Shown here piece by piece: positions 51,040 through 60,692 of a DNA stretch of 64,000 nt. A program made the translations under genes and the position numbers. Location of the stretch: NCBI GenBank assembly GCA_922989275.2, contig OV277866.1, forward strand, positions 79,954,328-80,018,327, written 5' to 3'. The notes below the pieces were generated by a model that made no database searches, was not told the origin of the DNA, and worked only from the letters and a program-made list of their open reading frames with translations. The stretch comes from Gari tellinella. Lineage: Eukaryota > Mollusca > Bivalvia > Cardiida > Psammobiidae. Every line of letters starts with the position of its first letter. The first letter of the stretch is position 1.

Positions 51040-51264
51040 TTAACCCATTTCCCCATGAATACGCCTTTTTACACCTTTTATTAATTCCTCTATTGAAGAA
51101 AATAGTTCCTATTTATACTGTTACAAATACAAATCATAAAAAATATTTTCTATATTTTATCAGATAATAGCTTGAAGCAGGCTGAAAATAATGCAGAATG
51201 CCTCAACCTGCTTTAAGTGGTCACATATCTTCACAATTAGAAACAGGCTAAGCGGTAATTTAAC
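51040..51264. repeat. Family A MITE, shortened hairpin
   Basis: TTAACCCATTTCCCCATGAATAC to GGCTAAGCGGTAATTTAA. The hairpin right arm is shortened (AGAATGCCTCAACCTGC). Confidence 0.75.
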
Positions 51265-51320
51265 ACAGATATCAATTTATACTATTTCATTGCAGTGCAT
51301 TTGCGTTTTTTAGCATCTAA

Positions 51321-51513
51321 CAGAGCACCAGATAAGGGTAGTTTTTCAAATACTAAAATCTTTATTTCTGAATAAAACCCTATGGTGTCACTACTCATTA
51401 GAATCGTCTCTTTGAGACGATTCTAATGAGTAGTAACACCATAGGATTTGGTGCTAAAAAGAGTGAGAAAATGGTGGATTTGTTGAAATAACTACCTCTT
51501 ATCTGGAGCCCTG
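51321..51513. repeat. Family D MITE with 6-bp duplication
   Basis: CAGAGCACCAGATAAGGGTA to CTTATCTGGAGCCCTG, flanked by ATCTAA on both sides. The hairpin about 51394-51433 (GAATCGTCTCTTTGAGACGATTC) is perfect. Confidence 0.85.
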
Positions 51514-51519
51514 ATCTAA

Positions 51520-51981
51520 ACGGGAAACAATAACGCTTTCTCCACAGTGCTTTGCGCCATCTAAAAAGGCTCAATTTCAACATCAGGCAACTTATTTGAA
51601 GCAGAGGACATGTTTTATTTATTCTTCATTTCAAAGAGTTAATCTGGGTGTCCTTACTGTTGCCTTCATGATTGAATCAATTAACAATTGGCACATGTGA
51701 TTGATGAGCAAGTAGACCTACCGGCATCTCTAGAAGGAGTTTACCACTATCGACAGGTTATGTCACATCGTGCATTGGCACTAGGTTCGTTAGGTCCATT
51801 GTTGACGTTACGGCCATTGTTTGCCCACCCAGGAGAGTATTGGAATTGGGAAGGGTTTGGAAACAAGTTTCTTGAGTGGTCGGAAGAAGAATGTCTTGCC
51901 AAGACAGCAATTGTGTTGCAGCTGATAATATGGGTAGTTTACAACGGTTTCTAATACAGTTCACACTTTCCTCCAAAGCTA
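51520..51981 (+). other. Repeat-free island with an 88-codon frame
   Basis: Higher-complexity, apparently single-copy DNA. The open frame 51688-51954 (MAHVIDEQVDLPASLEGVYH...) has a balanced amino-acid mix but no motif I recognise, no splice context and no codon evidence. It may be non-coding. Confidence 0.2.
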
Positions 51982-52231
51982 TACAGTGGAGAATCTGTTA
52001 TTCTTTCCCAATAAACGCGTTTACGCTAAAACTATTAGTTGCAGTGCAAACAGTTTGGAGCCAGATCAGACGCCGGGTAACCCGGCGTCTGATCAGGCTC
52101 CAAACTGTTTGCCACCAAGATAAACAAGAATTATCAGAATTGTCCAAAAGTTGTTCTTTTCTACGTTTTAGTGCTTTGCGTTTGCGTACGTTTGTGATTA
52201 AACGGGAAAGAATAACAGATTCTCCACTGTA
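51982..52231. repeat. Family G MITE with perfect terminal repeats
   Basis: The first 28 bases from TACAGTGGAGAATCTGTTAT through CTTTCCC are an exact inverted copy of the last 28. The hairpin about 52048-52112 is perfect: GCAAACAGTTTGGAGCCAGA, tip GCCGGGTAACCCGGC. TA on each side with CAGT ends suggests a Tc1/mariner-type helper (inference). Confidence 0.87.
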
Positions 52232-52269
52232 CATGCAAATTGGCTACTAACAGACTGTGTTTAAGGCAG

Positions 52270-52441
52270 GATACTGCTCAGAGCACATTCTGCTTTACTT
52301 TCAGCCTGCTTTAATTAAGCTACCATCTACTAGAAAAAAGAAAATATTTCTTATCATTCATATTCATAACTGTTTGCATTGATAATATTTTCCTCAGTAG
52401 AGGAATAAATTAAAGGCATAAAAAGGCATATTTATGGGTTA
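52270..52441. repeat. Family A MITE, right half with TTAATTAA
   Basis: Starts in the hairpin right arm (GCACATTCTGCTTTACTTTC). The hairpin base reads CTGCTTTAATTAAGCTACC, with one extra TTAA compared with other copies. Ends near TATTTATGGGTTAA. Confidence 0.68.
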
Positions 52442-53187
52442 AATGGGTGAAAGGCAAGGAAAACTGTGAAAGATCTTCATATATATACAATCACTAGTTT
52501 CTCAAACACGTTTAGACTTTAGCTCACAGTTGCTTCTCAAAGGTTTCAGGCACTGAAAGATAATTGGGTTACAGATGGTTCTTTTAGTTTTTGACAAACT
52601 CCGGAAATTAAAATGCAGTAGCAAGTCTTAACCCTTTCTCTCAAACAAACACACCTTTTCATCACAGGCTTTGGACTCGTTTATCAAATCCTCATTGTGT
52701 CTTATATTTAACCCATAACCCCATAGCCTGTGTCTAGTTTTGAAGACGGATCACTACTTAAAGTAGGTTGAAAGTAAAGCAGGAATCACTTTATTGGAAG
52801 CATGCTATGGATGAAAGGGTTATTCCTTCATCTGCTTAGAGTGACTTTACTTGAAATGCAAACAGAACTTAGATCAGATACCGAAAAAGGTATTGTCAGA
52901 TCAGGATTATATTTATTTGACCTTCTAGTTAAGGTTTCTTATTTAATTTGACATTAAATTTTAAAAGAAACTGTTGCAAACAGCAGTTACTGATAATTAA
53001 CCATACAGTATTGGAGCAGATATTCGATAGCCTATGTTGGTCTGATGGACTCAAGGTGGCACTGTGTCTCGACGCTGCATCATGACATAAGTCATTTAGC
53101 AGGAAAAACACATGATTGAATGGCTGCTTCCTTCTTGAATGGTCTACTATATTAACCTCTCTCCTGATGAAACAAGTTTCATGATTA
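52442..53187. other. Decayed A piece and unique DNA
   Basis: A left half of family A lies at 52707-52823 (TTTAACCCATAACCCCATAGCC). A decayed hairpin (CAAACAGAACTTAGATCAG ... GATCAGGATTAT) lies near 52858-52912. No gene is supported. Confidence 0.4.
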
Positions 53188-53345
53188 TACAGTAGAACCT
53201 CTCTATTACAGCCACTGAAAATAAGTTTATTTAATGGTTTTAAGTAAGATAACAGATTTAAGAAAGATGAAAGTAAAGCAAAAAGCTCCTAAAGGAGCTT
53301 TTTTTGCTTCACTTTCATCTTGCTTTTAAGCAGCCACCTATATAT
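53188..53345. repeat. Family E MITE, right end missing
   Basis: TACAGTAGAACCTCTCTATTAC and a hairpin about 53257-53330 (AGATGAAAGTAAAGCAAAAAGC, CTCCTAAAGGAG) are present; the right terminus is not found. Confidence 0.72.
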
Positions 53346-53878
53346 GTTGATTTTTTATGTTGATTTTTTATGGCAGTTTTCGTAAAATATTCCAGGAAAA
53401 TGAAAGTTAATGAAAACAATACAGACCCTGATCAGAACTAGGTCTCCTTAAGGAGCCCTCTGATCTGTCAGTGTCTACTTAGCTGGCAAAATCTTAAATA
53501 TGTTGCTTTAAGTATTACTGAAGCCATGCTAGAGATGGATATCCAATGATGTAAACAGTTTCAGTTACCAATTTTGCTCATTACTTTCTAGGTCATTAAC
53601 CTCTGTTTCAATATTGTTCTAGTCATTTTGACAGAGACAAATTTAGCCACAGGCCAAAGTCTTGGGACTCCAAAATCTACACTTGCTAATTGAGTTTGGC
53701 ACACAGTTTGTTTTCAAATGATATGTGGTGTAACCAATGGCATCTTCTGAATCCAGACACTCAAAACATTTTTTAACAAACAAGTAAATCCATTCCTTCA
53801 AAGCATCTTCAGAATAGCAGAAATCTTAAACAACCACCTGCCGTTAACACCCAATAAAACCTGCTATGGAGGGAAGGG
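53346..53878. other. C-type hairpin remnant and unique DNA
   Basis: A C hairpin (ATACAGACCCTGATCAGAAC ... GGAGCCCTCTGATCTG) lies at about 53410-53480. An A right end lies at 53835-53878. Confidence 0.4.
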
Positions 53879-54134
53879 TTAACCCTTTACTCCATAGCCT
53901 GTTTCTAGTTTTGAAAATTGGTGACTACTTAAAGGAGGTTGAAAGTAAAGCAGAATGTGCCTTAAGGCACATTCTGCTTTACTTTCAGCCTGCTTTAAGG
54001 TACCACCTGCTAGACTAAGGAAAATATTCCTTCTGATACATATTCATGCATGACTGTATAAATTGGAACTATTTTCTTCAGTGGATTAATAAATTAAATG
54101 TGTTAAAAAGCACTTCTATGGGGGAAAGGGTTAA
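53879..54134. repeat. Family A MITE, complete
   Basis: TTAACCCTTTACTCCATAGCC to GGGGGAAAGGGTTAA. Hairpin about 53931-54000, apex GTGCCTTAAGGCAC. Confidence 0.84.
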
Positions 54135-54544
54135 CAATCACGAGAGAGTGAAAGCTTGGTCCTATCAATCAGCCTGCTATAGATGAAAAAACTTTGTTAT
54201 CACATATCTACGGCAAACATTTTTGGGAGAAAGGATCTGTTCTCGCCTCTATCAAAAACAGACAGTTAACTTAAACCTGTGAGCTTGTTAGTGAAATTCC
54301 GCTGACAGAAACCCATGAGCTGCAATAAAGTGAAATTATCAGATAAGGCCACGACCTCACCTGACCTCCGCTTGGCTGGAAGTCGTTATAGGTGTTGCCC
54401 ATCTGCTCGTTATTGTAAAGACCGTACAATGAACATGGGCTGAGTGAGTGATTTTGGAAACAGGTGGCTGATTTGCAGGAATAAGGAAAGCAATATAGAA
54501 AGCTCCTAATGGAGCTTTTTGCCTCCTTTTACTACATAGAGCTG
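54135..54544. other. Unique DNA with partial E hairpin
   Basis: AGAAAGCTCCTAATGGAGCTTTTTGC near 54497-54522 is the tip of an E-type hairpin. Confidence 0.35.
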
Positions 54545-54822
54545 TTACTGGCCTAGTGGTATAGTCACTGTGACTAACATCACTAAGCTCCTCACCACTG
54601 TGAGTTCGAATCCCAGTAGGGTCGTTCGGATTTTTCATGTGGGGAAGCCTTCCAGCTGGCTTGCGGAAGGTCGGTGGTTCTACCCAGTTGCCGATTTGTG
54701 CCTTAAACAGTGCATAAAAGACTTCTGGGGTCTTCCTCCACCTTTAATTAGCTGGACATCGAGATATGACTGAAATACTGTTGAAAGCGACGTAAAATCA
54801 AAACAAATAAATAAATAAATTT
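54545..54822 (+). mobile_element. tRNA-derived SINE with central domain
   Basis: The pol III A box TGGCCTAGTGG lies at 54549-54559 and the B box GTTCGAATCCC at 54604-54614, at tRNA-like spacing. A central block follows (GGGGAAGCCTTCCAGCTGGC, then CGGAAGGTCGGTGGTTCTAC), which I recognise as a domain common in mollusc SINEs. The 3' part GTTGAAAGCGACGTAAAATC leads into an (AAAT)n tail. No target duplication is clear. A 67-codon frame inside is not a gene. Confidence 0.85.
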
Positions 54823-54997
54823 GTCTTTTATTTTCATAGTAATGTTTTAAATCATTGCCTTTTCAAGCCCTGGCCACCTATTCCCCAAAGAGATCACTAT
54901 TATAGTGGCTCTCTATATCATCATCAGGCCAATGATGATGATATATATATATAGAGAGCCACTGTTCCTTACTTACCATAAGGTAGCAGCTTTACCC
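54823..54997. other. Unique DNA with AT-rich stem-loop
   Basis: AGTGGCTCTCTATATCATCATC is mirrored after a 7-base loop by GATGATGATAT...AGAGAGCCACT (about 54915-54963), with extra (AT)n on the right arm. Confidence 0.55.
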
Positions 54998-55078
54998 ATA
55001 AATACACCTTTTTACACCTATAATTTATTCCTACACTGAAGAAAATAGTTCCACTTTATACAATAGTGAAAGCTATCT
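54998..55078. repeat. Family A MITE, left arm only
   Basis: TTTACCCATAAATACACC, the arm with CTGAAGAAAATAGTTCC, and an abrupt end. Confidence 0.6.
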
Positions 55079-55546
55079 GAACCCCTTACCCAATAACCAG
55101 TATATAACATTAAATACAGGTAAAGCAGGTTGAAAGTAAAGCAGAATGTGCCTTAACCTTTCCCCCATAGAAGCGCCTTTTAGCGCATTCAGTTTATTCC
55201 TCCTCTGAAGGAAATAGTTCTAATTTATACAGTCATAAATATGTATCATATGAAATATTTTCTTTACTTTAGCAGATGATAGCTTAAAGCAGGCTGAAAG
55301 TAAAGCAGAATGCGCTTTAGGCGCATTCTGCTTTACTTTCAACCTGCTTTAAGTGAACACCTATCTTCAATACTAGAAACATGATATGTGGGAAAGGGTT
55401 AAGGGACATTCTGCTTTACTATCAGCCTGCTTATATAAAAACATTTGTTATGGTAATTGTTCATGAGGGTATAAACTGGAACTATTTTCTTCAGCGGAGG
55501 AATAAATGAGATACGCTAAAATTCGCTTCTATAGGGTAAAGGGTTA
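55079..55546. repeat. Family A host split at its hairpin apex
   Basis: GAACCCCTTACCCAATAACC to GGGTAAAGGGTTAA. The host hairpin is broken exactly at its central TTAA: AGCAGAATGTGCC, TTAA, insert, TTAA, GGGACATTCTGC. Its uninterrupted close relative is at 25791-26042. Confidence 0.85.
55157..55398. repeat. Family A MITE inserted in a hairpin apex
   Basis: CCTTTCCCCCATAGAAGCGCC to ATGTGGGAAAGGG, with TTAA duplicated at 55153-55156 and 55399-55402. Its own hairpin (about 55284-55353, apex GCGCTTTAGGCGC) is almost complete. Confidence 0.87.
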
Positions 55547-55820
55547 AAAGTGTGTGGGTATGCATTAAACAATAATTAAAAACCTTTTAAAATATTCCTC
55601 TTGCAATATGGTTTTGGTTATTTTTACACGTCATTGTTAGATGTAGCCAGTATGGTCTTGGTATGATATCGGCTAGGGAAGGTATGGAACATTGTATTCT
55701 CCCAGAGTAATCTTGTCTTGTTTATATATTTAGTCTACTAACAATCTCAAACCTTTTAATGTACTGATAATTCCTCACTCACTGGTTATTTAAACTGGAA
55801 TTCTTCTACCCTATTTCTGG
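55547..55820. other. Unique DNA
   Basis: Nothing recognised. Confidence 0.3.
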
Positions 55821-55827
55821 GTGTCTG

Positions 55828-56007
55828 CAGGGCTCCAGATAAGAGGGAGTATTCTGAACAAATCCAATGTTTTCTCACTCATACATCACCAAATCCTATA
55901 GTGTTACTACTCATTCGAGACGATTCTAATGAGTAGTGACACCATAGGGTTTAAAGCAGAAATAAAGGTTTTAGTTTTTGAAATACTCCCCTTATCTGGA
56001 GCCCTGG
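55828..56007. repeat. Family D MITE
   Basis: CAGGGCTCCAGATAAGAGGG to CCCTTATCTGGAGCCCTG, flanked by GTGTCTG on both sides. The left hairpin arm lost GAATCGTCTC (ACTCATTCGAGACGATTC). Confidence 0.84.
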
Positions 56008-56043
56008 TGTCTGTATATTTATATATGTATACAGTAAAACATG

Positions 56044-56371
56044 TACAGTGCTCCCTGTCTACGGCAGCTCTCTGAACAACGAGTCCCTCCTTATGACGCT
56101 TGCCGCTCTTCCCCCAACAAGACAATTATGTCCAACATATTCATGACTGCAATGCCCTCTGCTTAAAATTGTCGTCTGCTGTTTTTCTCAAAATTACATA
56201 ATGAACATTTTGACAGAAAAAACGTAACAAGTGGCAAACAGCATGAACCCAGATCAGACGCCGCGTAACGCGGTGTCTGATCTTGGTTCATGCTGTTTGC
56301 AAATGTAAACCAATTTCCCTCTCTATAAAGACTCCCTCCAAACAACGCACATAATTGCTGTCTCCCAGTGG
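56044..56371. repeat. Family F MITE, right end lost
   Basis: TACAGTGCTCCCTGTCTA at the left. The hairpin about 56233-56301 is GGCAAACAGCATGAACCCAG, tip GCCGCGTAACGCGGT, then TTGGTTCATGCTGTTTGC: CATG in both arms where other F copies have CTTG and CAAG. Confidence 0.78.
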
Positions 56372-56755
56372 CTTAAATTAGCCAATGTTTTAACTTTGAA
56401 ATAAGGATATGTTCCACTGAAGTAGGTGAAAATAATAAAAAAAAAACTTAAGGAAAGTTAAGCGATTTCGAGATATAGTTTAGCTGTATTTATTTCCAGT
56501 ATAATTGTAATAGGAGAGAGAATTCCTTTGTGTATAGAAGTAGACGTTTAGACAAGATTTTAGACAAGAGGAACTCTCACACTCACATAGTTATTCCAGA
56601 AATTCAGTTTTAATTGACAGAATATTTACAGTTATCCATACCGACATATCTTGTTACAAATATATAATTTCAAAAACAAGAAAATCAATCTAGAAAACAT
56701 GATTTTACATTAAGCGGCTGCAGTGCACTTGGGAATGAAAATCATAATTCTGCTT
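56372..56755 (-). other. AT-rich DNA, possible minus-strand 3' UTR
   Basis: Repeat-free, AT-rich DNA. No coding exon is nearby; the UTR idea rests on base composition alone. Confidence 0.15.
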
Positions 56756-56940
56756 TAAACCATAACCCCATATAGCCTGTATCTAGTTTTGAAGACAGGT
56801 GCATGACCACTTTAAGCAGGTTGAAAGTAAAGCACATTCTGCGTAAGATAAAAATGGCTCCTTTTAAGGGAATTGTGGGAATCAATGTTGGAAGAAGAGG
56901 TTCGTTGTTGGGAGGGCCGTTGTAGGGAGGGAATATTGTA
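56756..56940. repeat. Family A left half joined to family F end
   Basis: AAACCATAACCCCATATAGCC through GTTGAAAGTAAAGCACATTC (A), then the reversed F terminus GGGAGGGCCGTTGTAGGGAGG. Confidence 0.6.
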
Positions 56941-57286
56941 AAAAAGAATAAAGTTAGTGAAGAATTGCTGCATGCCACATTTAAATTGAAGCAGATGGCA
57001 TTTATTTTACAGATTGAAGGTTTTTGCATTTTATGTCAAGTGTTTTTTTTAAAAAAAAAAGAAAGAAAAGGAAAGACTTTCAATTTAACGTTTGGCATAC
57101 AGTAGATACAAAAAACAATATTAATGTCTGCATCCTGATGCATGGGAATGTCTGACCCTCGTGACAGAACGTAATTGACGTCTGCGGAGCAACTGTCGTC
57201 TGCTAAATGATATAAATACTACTTGTTCTCAGTTCGTACCAGTCAAACTTACGAGTTGTGGTTTCAAATCAGTAAAGAGAGTTAGC
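56941..57286. other. Unique DNA
   Basis: An A/G run lies at 57050-57075. TATAAATAC at 57211 with TCAGTTC 18-20 bp later resembles a core promoter, but the spacing is short. Confidence 0.25.
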
Positions 57287-57365
57287 AGCATGCAGGGCAA
57301 AAGTAATGCAGAAAGCTCCAGAAGGAGCTTTCTGCATGACTTTTGTTCTGCATGAAGCAAAAGAC
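57287..57365. repeat. Family E-type hairpin
   Basis: GCAGCATGCAGGGCAAAAGTAA, GCAGAAAGCTCCAGAAGGAGC and back. Mirrored change: GCATGCAGG with CTGCATGAAGC. Confidence 0.7.
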
Positions 57366-57937
57366 CCTAGTACTGTTTTATGAGATTGCAAAAATATTTT
57401 CTCTTGAATGTTGTCCTTGGACTGTATTTAATTACAATTAAATATTCTAGAGAAGAATTGTGCCTGGCCAAGTCTGAGCTGTGTTTAAAAATGCTTTTAC
57501 GGCCCTTGCAAGAATCCAATCATGTGATAGATTTCAAGGTATTCATAATCCATTACATTGAATATATACAATCAATCAGGATTAGCTGTGAACTCATTGA
57601 CTCTATGAATGTTGAATAAAATGTAGTCTGCTTCAAATGTGTTGTCTGCTATATAGTTTTGAGGTTGACTTCATTCCTTAGTATATTTCCTGACATCATC
57701 ATGGTTTATAATATTTATATGGTTGATAATTTATTAGGTGCTGATTTTTTTTATTGTAAGTATAATTGCCCCTACATTTAACTCCTTTGCAAACAGTTTG
57801 GATTCTTATCAGACTTAATGCCGCGTCTGATCAGGATCAAAGAGTTTGGTACTCTTATCGACATTTATTTAGTCAAACATGCCCTAAATCGAAATATTGC
57901 AGAATACACTTAACCGCTGCATGGGACATTTCGGAGC
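57366..57937. other. Unique DNA with B-type hairpin
   Basis: A decayed B hairpin (GCAAACAGTTTGGATTCTTATC ... GATCAGGATCAAAGAGTTTGG) lies at 57789-57850. The 79-codon frame at 57380 has no motif. Confidence 0.4.
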
Positions 57938-57945
57938 TATAAGGG

Positions 57946-59001
57946 CACAGGTACTTGACACATACTTTATTATCTATTAACCCCCCCCCCCCCCCCTTAA
58001 AAAAAAAAAAATTTTTTTTTTTTACTATACTTCTATTATAGATACAAGGTAAACAGCGCAATTCGACACCTAGTCTTTACTATCCACTTAAACTGATGCT
58101 AAAATAGACTCGATCGCCGATATTCTCTTGTGGTACCCTCGGGAAAGGATTAATTTATCAATATCTACTTTTTATTTCATCAAATTCCGTCAAATAACGC
58201 CACAGTATGTGAATTATAACGAAAATAAGCATCAAAAAGTTTTATGTCGTTTTCATGGTTCATAGCAACGAATGTACATGTAGGGGTGATCTGTTATTTG
58301 TCCACAATAAACGGCCTATGCCACTGGAACTTTCACCAAATATTATAAATCATCTTTAAATGAAATATTATCAGTTTTATATAATTTACATAGAATGCAA
58401 AATTAAAAGAAACTTTACCTGTTTAATTTTGACCAATGAGATCGCTCCGTTCATTCAATTCATTCCGGTATTCAAAATGGCATTCACAATGAAATGAGTC
58501 TTTCACTTGTCAATTTCATGCCAAATTACATGTATATTTCATATAGCTGATAGTGAAGAGGGTCATGTTCCGACACAAACGCGTTTGCTCTAATGAAATT
58601 AGGTGAAAGTTCCAGCCGTAAAGGCCGTTAAATGTGCAAACCGACTAGATTACCCCTTATTTTGGGCAATAAATTCTGTACCAAGAGAACGACATAAAAC
58701 TTTTTGATGAAAATTTTCGTTATAATTCACGTACTGTGGCGTTATTTGACGGAATTTGATGAAATAAAAAGTAGATATTGATAAATTAATCCTTTCCCGA
58801 GGGTACCACAAGAGAATATCGGCGATCGAGTCTATTTTAGCATCAGTTTAAGTGGATAGTAAAGACTAGGTGTCGAATTGCGCTGTTTACCTTGTATCTA
58901 TAATAGAAGTATAGTAAAAAAAAAAAATTTTTTTTTTTTAAGGGGGGGGGGGGGGGGGGGGGGGTGTTAATAGATAATAAAGTATGTGTCAAGTACCTGT
59001 G
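57946..59001. mobile_element. Family K: 1.06-kb foldback transposon
   Basis: The 8-bp duplication TATAAGGG (57938-57945, 59002-59009) flanks a 1,056-bp element starting CACAGGTACTTGACAC. Inverted repeats of about 300 bp (57946-58252 and 58700-59001) are almost identical by eye, then pair loosely for another 100 bp. Each arm holds a C/G run of about 17-23 bases, then 12 A and about 12 T. The central 250 bp has no ORF. The 8-bp duplication fits hAT or P-type transposons; it must be moved by an enzyme encoded elsewhere. Confidence 0.88.
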
Positions 59002-59009
59002 TATAAGGG

Positions 59010-59194
59010 TAAGTAGACGTTAAAATGTGGCAGTGAAAAAGTTAAACAGTAGTTCAGCTACTAACCCTTACTTAAGAGTAGGAGCCAGCTGATCAAGGTA
59101 TGCACCGTTGTCCATATTTGTAAATAATTTTTCAAATTTTGGACATACTCCTCATGAGTAAAATTGGTTCATTATCCTTAATTACTAACATTTG
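59010..59194. other. Unique DNA
   Basis: Nothing recognised. Confidence 0.3.
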
Positions 59195-59388
59195 CAGGGT
59201 TCCAGATAAGAGGAGTTTTTCCAAAAATTGAACTCTTTAGGTCTGCATTAAACCCTATAGTGTGACTACTCATTAGAATTGTCTCTTCAAAACAATTCTA
59301 ATGAATAGTTACACCATAGGATTGGTGCTGGCACGAGTGAGAAAATGTTGGATTTGTTCAGTTTACTCCCTCTTTATCTTGAGCCCTA
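59195..59388. repeat. Family D MITE
   Basis: CAGGGTTCCAGATAAGAGGA to TTTATCTTGAGCCCTA, flanked by CATTTG and TATTTG. Hairpin about 59265-59307 with unpaired changes. Confidence 0.78.
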
Positions 59389-60113
59389 TATTTGGGAAGT
59401 CATCAGAGTAAGGAATTTATTGTTCTACATGTTTGCATAGATCCTAAAGTTTATCAGAGACTAGAGGAAAAGCTGCATTCACCAATCAATCAGATGATGG
59501 GTTTTTAACAATCAGCATTTTCATCTGAAATGCAATGCAAGTCGTAGAGAATGATTTGTACGAGTCATGCATCTGTTGGAATTCCCCATGAGCTCGAGTG
59601 ATTTACGGGTTGATAGTTATTTGCTTATTTTTGAAAAATGAATTTCCCAGTTTTGGAAACCTTTGGTTTTTATCAAGAAATGGGATCGGTTCATGCCCAT
59701 TGCATGTCAGTTATATGTGCATGGTTTAGACATTTAGAATTTTATTCAAATTAAAATCATGTTTTTTGCCATTTTGATTGGAAAATGTTTGACATTATTT
59801 TAAATGATTTGATAAAAAGATACATAAGTGCCACTATTATATGGGATGGTGTATTCAACTGTTGGAAAGTTTGCTTCTTCATGGTTAAACTTGGAATTCT
59901 GGGTAGTTTAATAAATACTGCTCTAAATTAGTAAACATCCTATAGGATGCTTTAGGACCCTCTGGTCTGGGTCTACACTGTTTGCAAATGTATTGAATGT
60001 AATCTAAACAGGTCCATGGTGTTGAAAGAGTTTAAAATGGCTCTAGGAACAACAAGTTTTGAGGAAAATTACAATATCTAATATTGTAAGGGATAATGGG
60101 TTGCTAGGGAATA
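59389..60113. other. Unique DNA and half a C-type element
   Basis: Repeat-free to 59934. A right half of the C-type hairpin and arm (GACCCTCTGGTCTGGGTC, CTACACTGTTTGC) lies at 59935-60032. Confidence 0.4.
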
Positions 60114-60119
60114 ATTTAT

Positions 60120-60312
60120 CAGAGCACCAGATAAGGGTAGTTTTTCAAAAACTAAAATCTTTATTTCTGAATAAAACCCTATGGTGTCACTACTCATTTG
60201 AATCGTCTCTTCGAGACGATTCTAATGAGTAGTAACACCATAGGATTTGGTGCTAAAAAGAGTGAGAAAATGTTGGATTTGTTGAAATAACTAACTCTTA
60301 TCTGGAGCCCTG
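60120..60312. repeat. Family D MITE with 6-bp duplication
   Basis: CAGAGCACCAGATAAGGGTA to CTTATCTGGAGCCCTG, flanked by ATTTAT on both sides. Almost the same sequence as the copy at 51321, so a young subfamily. Confidence 0.85.
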
Positions 60313-60318
60313 ATTTAT

Positions 60319-60480
60319 GTATTCTCCAATGGGCGCACAGTGGTTTGTTTGTGTAACGTGTTTACATTGTGTCCATTAGGTACGATTTATTTGGAGTTCT
60401 GGTTTGTTTTAGAGTTATAGCCCTTCACTTGACCAAAACTGATCAATTGTTCATTCCAATTTGTGGCTTGCCTATTGTGA
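60319..60480. other. Unique DNA
   Basis: Nothing recognised. Confidence 0.3.
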
Positions 60481-60692
60481 TATAGTAAAACCTCTCTATT
60501 ACGACCACTAAATTATGTTAATTAGTAGGTGTTTACAACAGGTGACCGCTTAAAGCAAGGTGACATTTAAACAGAAAGCTCCTATATTAGGAGCTTTCTT
60601 TTTAACTGTCATCTTGCTTTAAACAGTCACCTGTCTTTTATACAATCAAATATCCTTTGTTTAAGTGTCCGTAATAGAGAGGTTTTACTGTA
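60481..60692. repeat. Family E MITE, complete
   Basis: TATAGTAAAACCTCTCTATT to TAATAGAGAGGTTTTACTGTA, more than 20 bp of inverted repeat with one change. The hairpin about 60549-60621 is strong (AGGAGC tip). Confidence 0.84.

Noticed and set aside
51876..52250. 124-codon frame over a family G MITE
   Set aside because: Most of it is the G element; similar frames appear in the G copy at 39641 in both orientations because the hairpin lacks stops.
54549..54614. Functional tRNA gene
   Set aside because: A and B boxes are present, but no full cloverleaf, and the sequence continues into a SINE central domain and (AAAT)n tail.
54570..54773. 67-codon frame in the SINE
   Set aside because: Explained by the SINE; SINEs are non-coding.
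57205..57235. TATA box plus initiator
   Set aside because: TATAAATAC and TCAGTTC are about 20 bp apart, shorter than usual, and no exon or conserved sequence follows.
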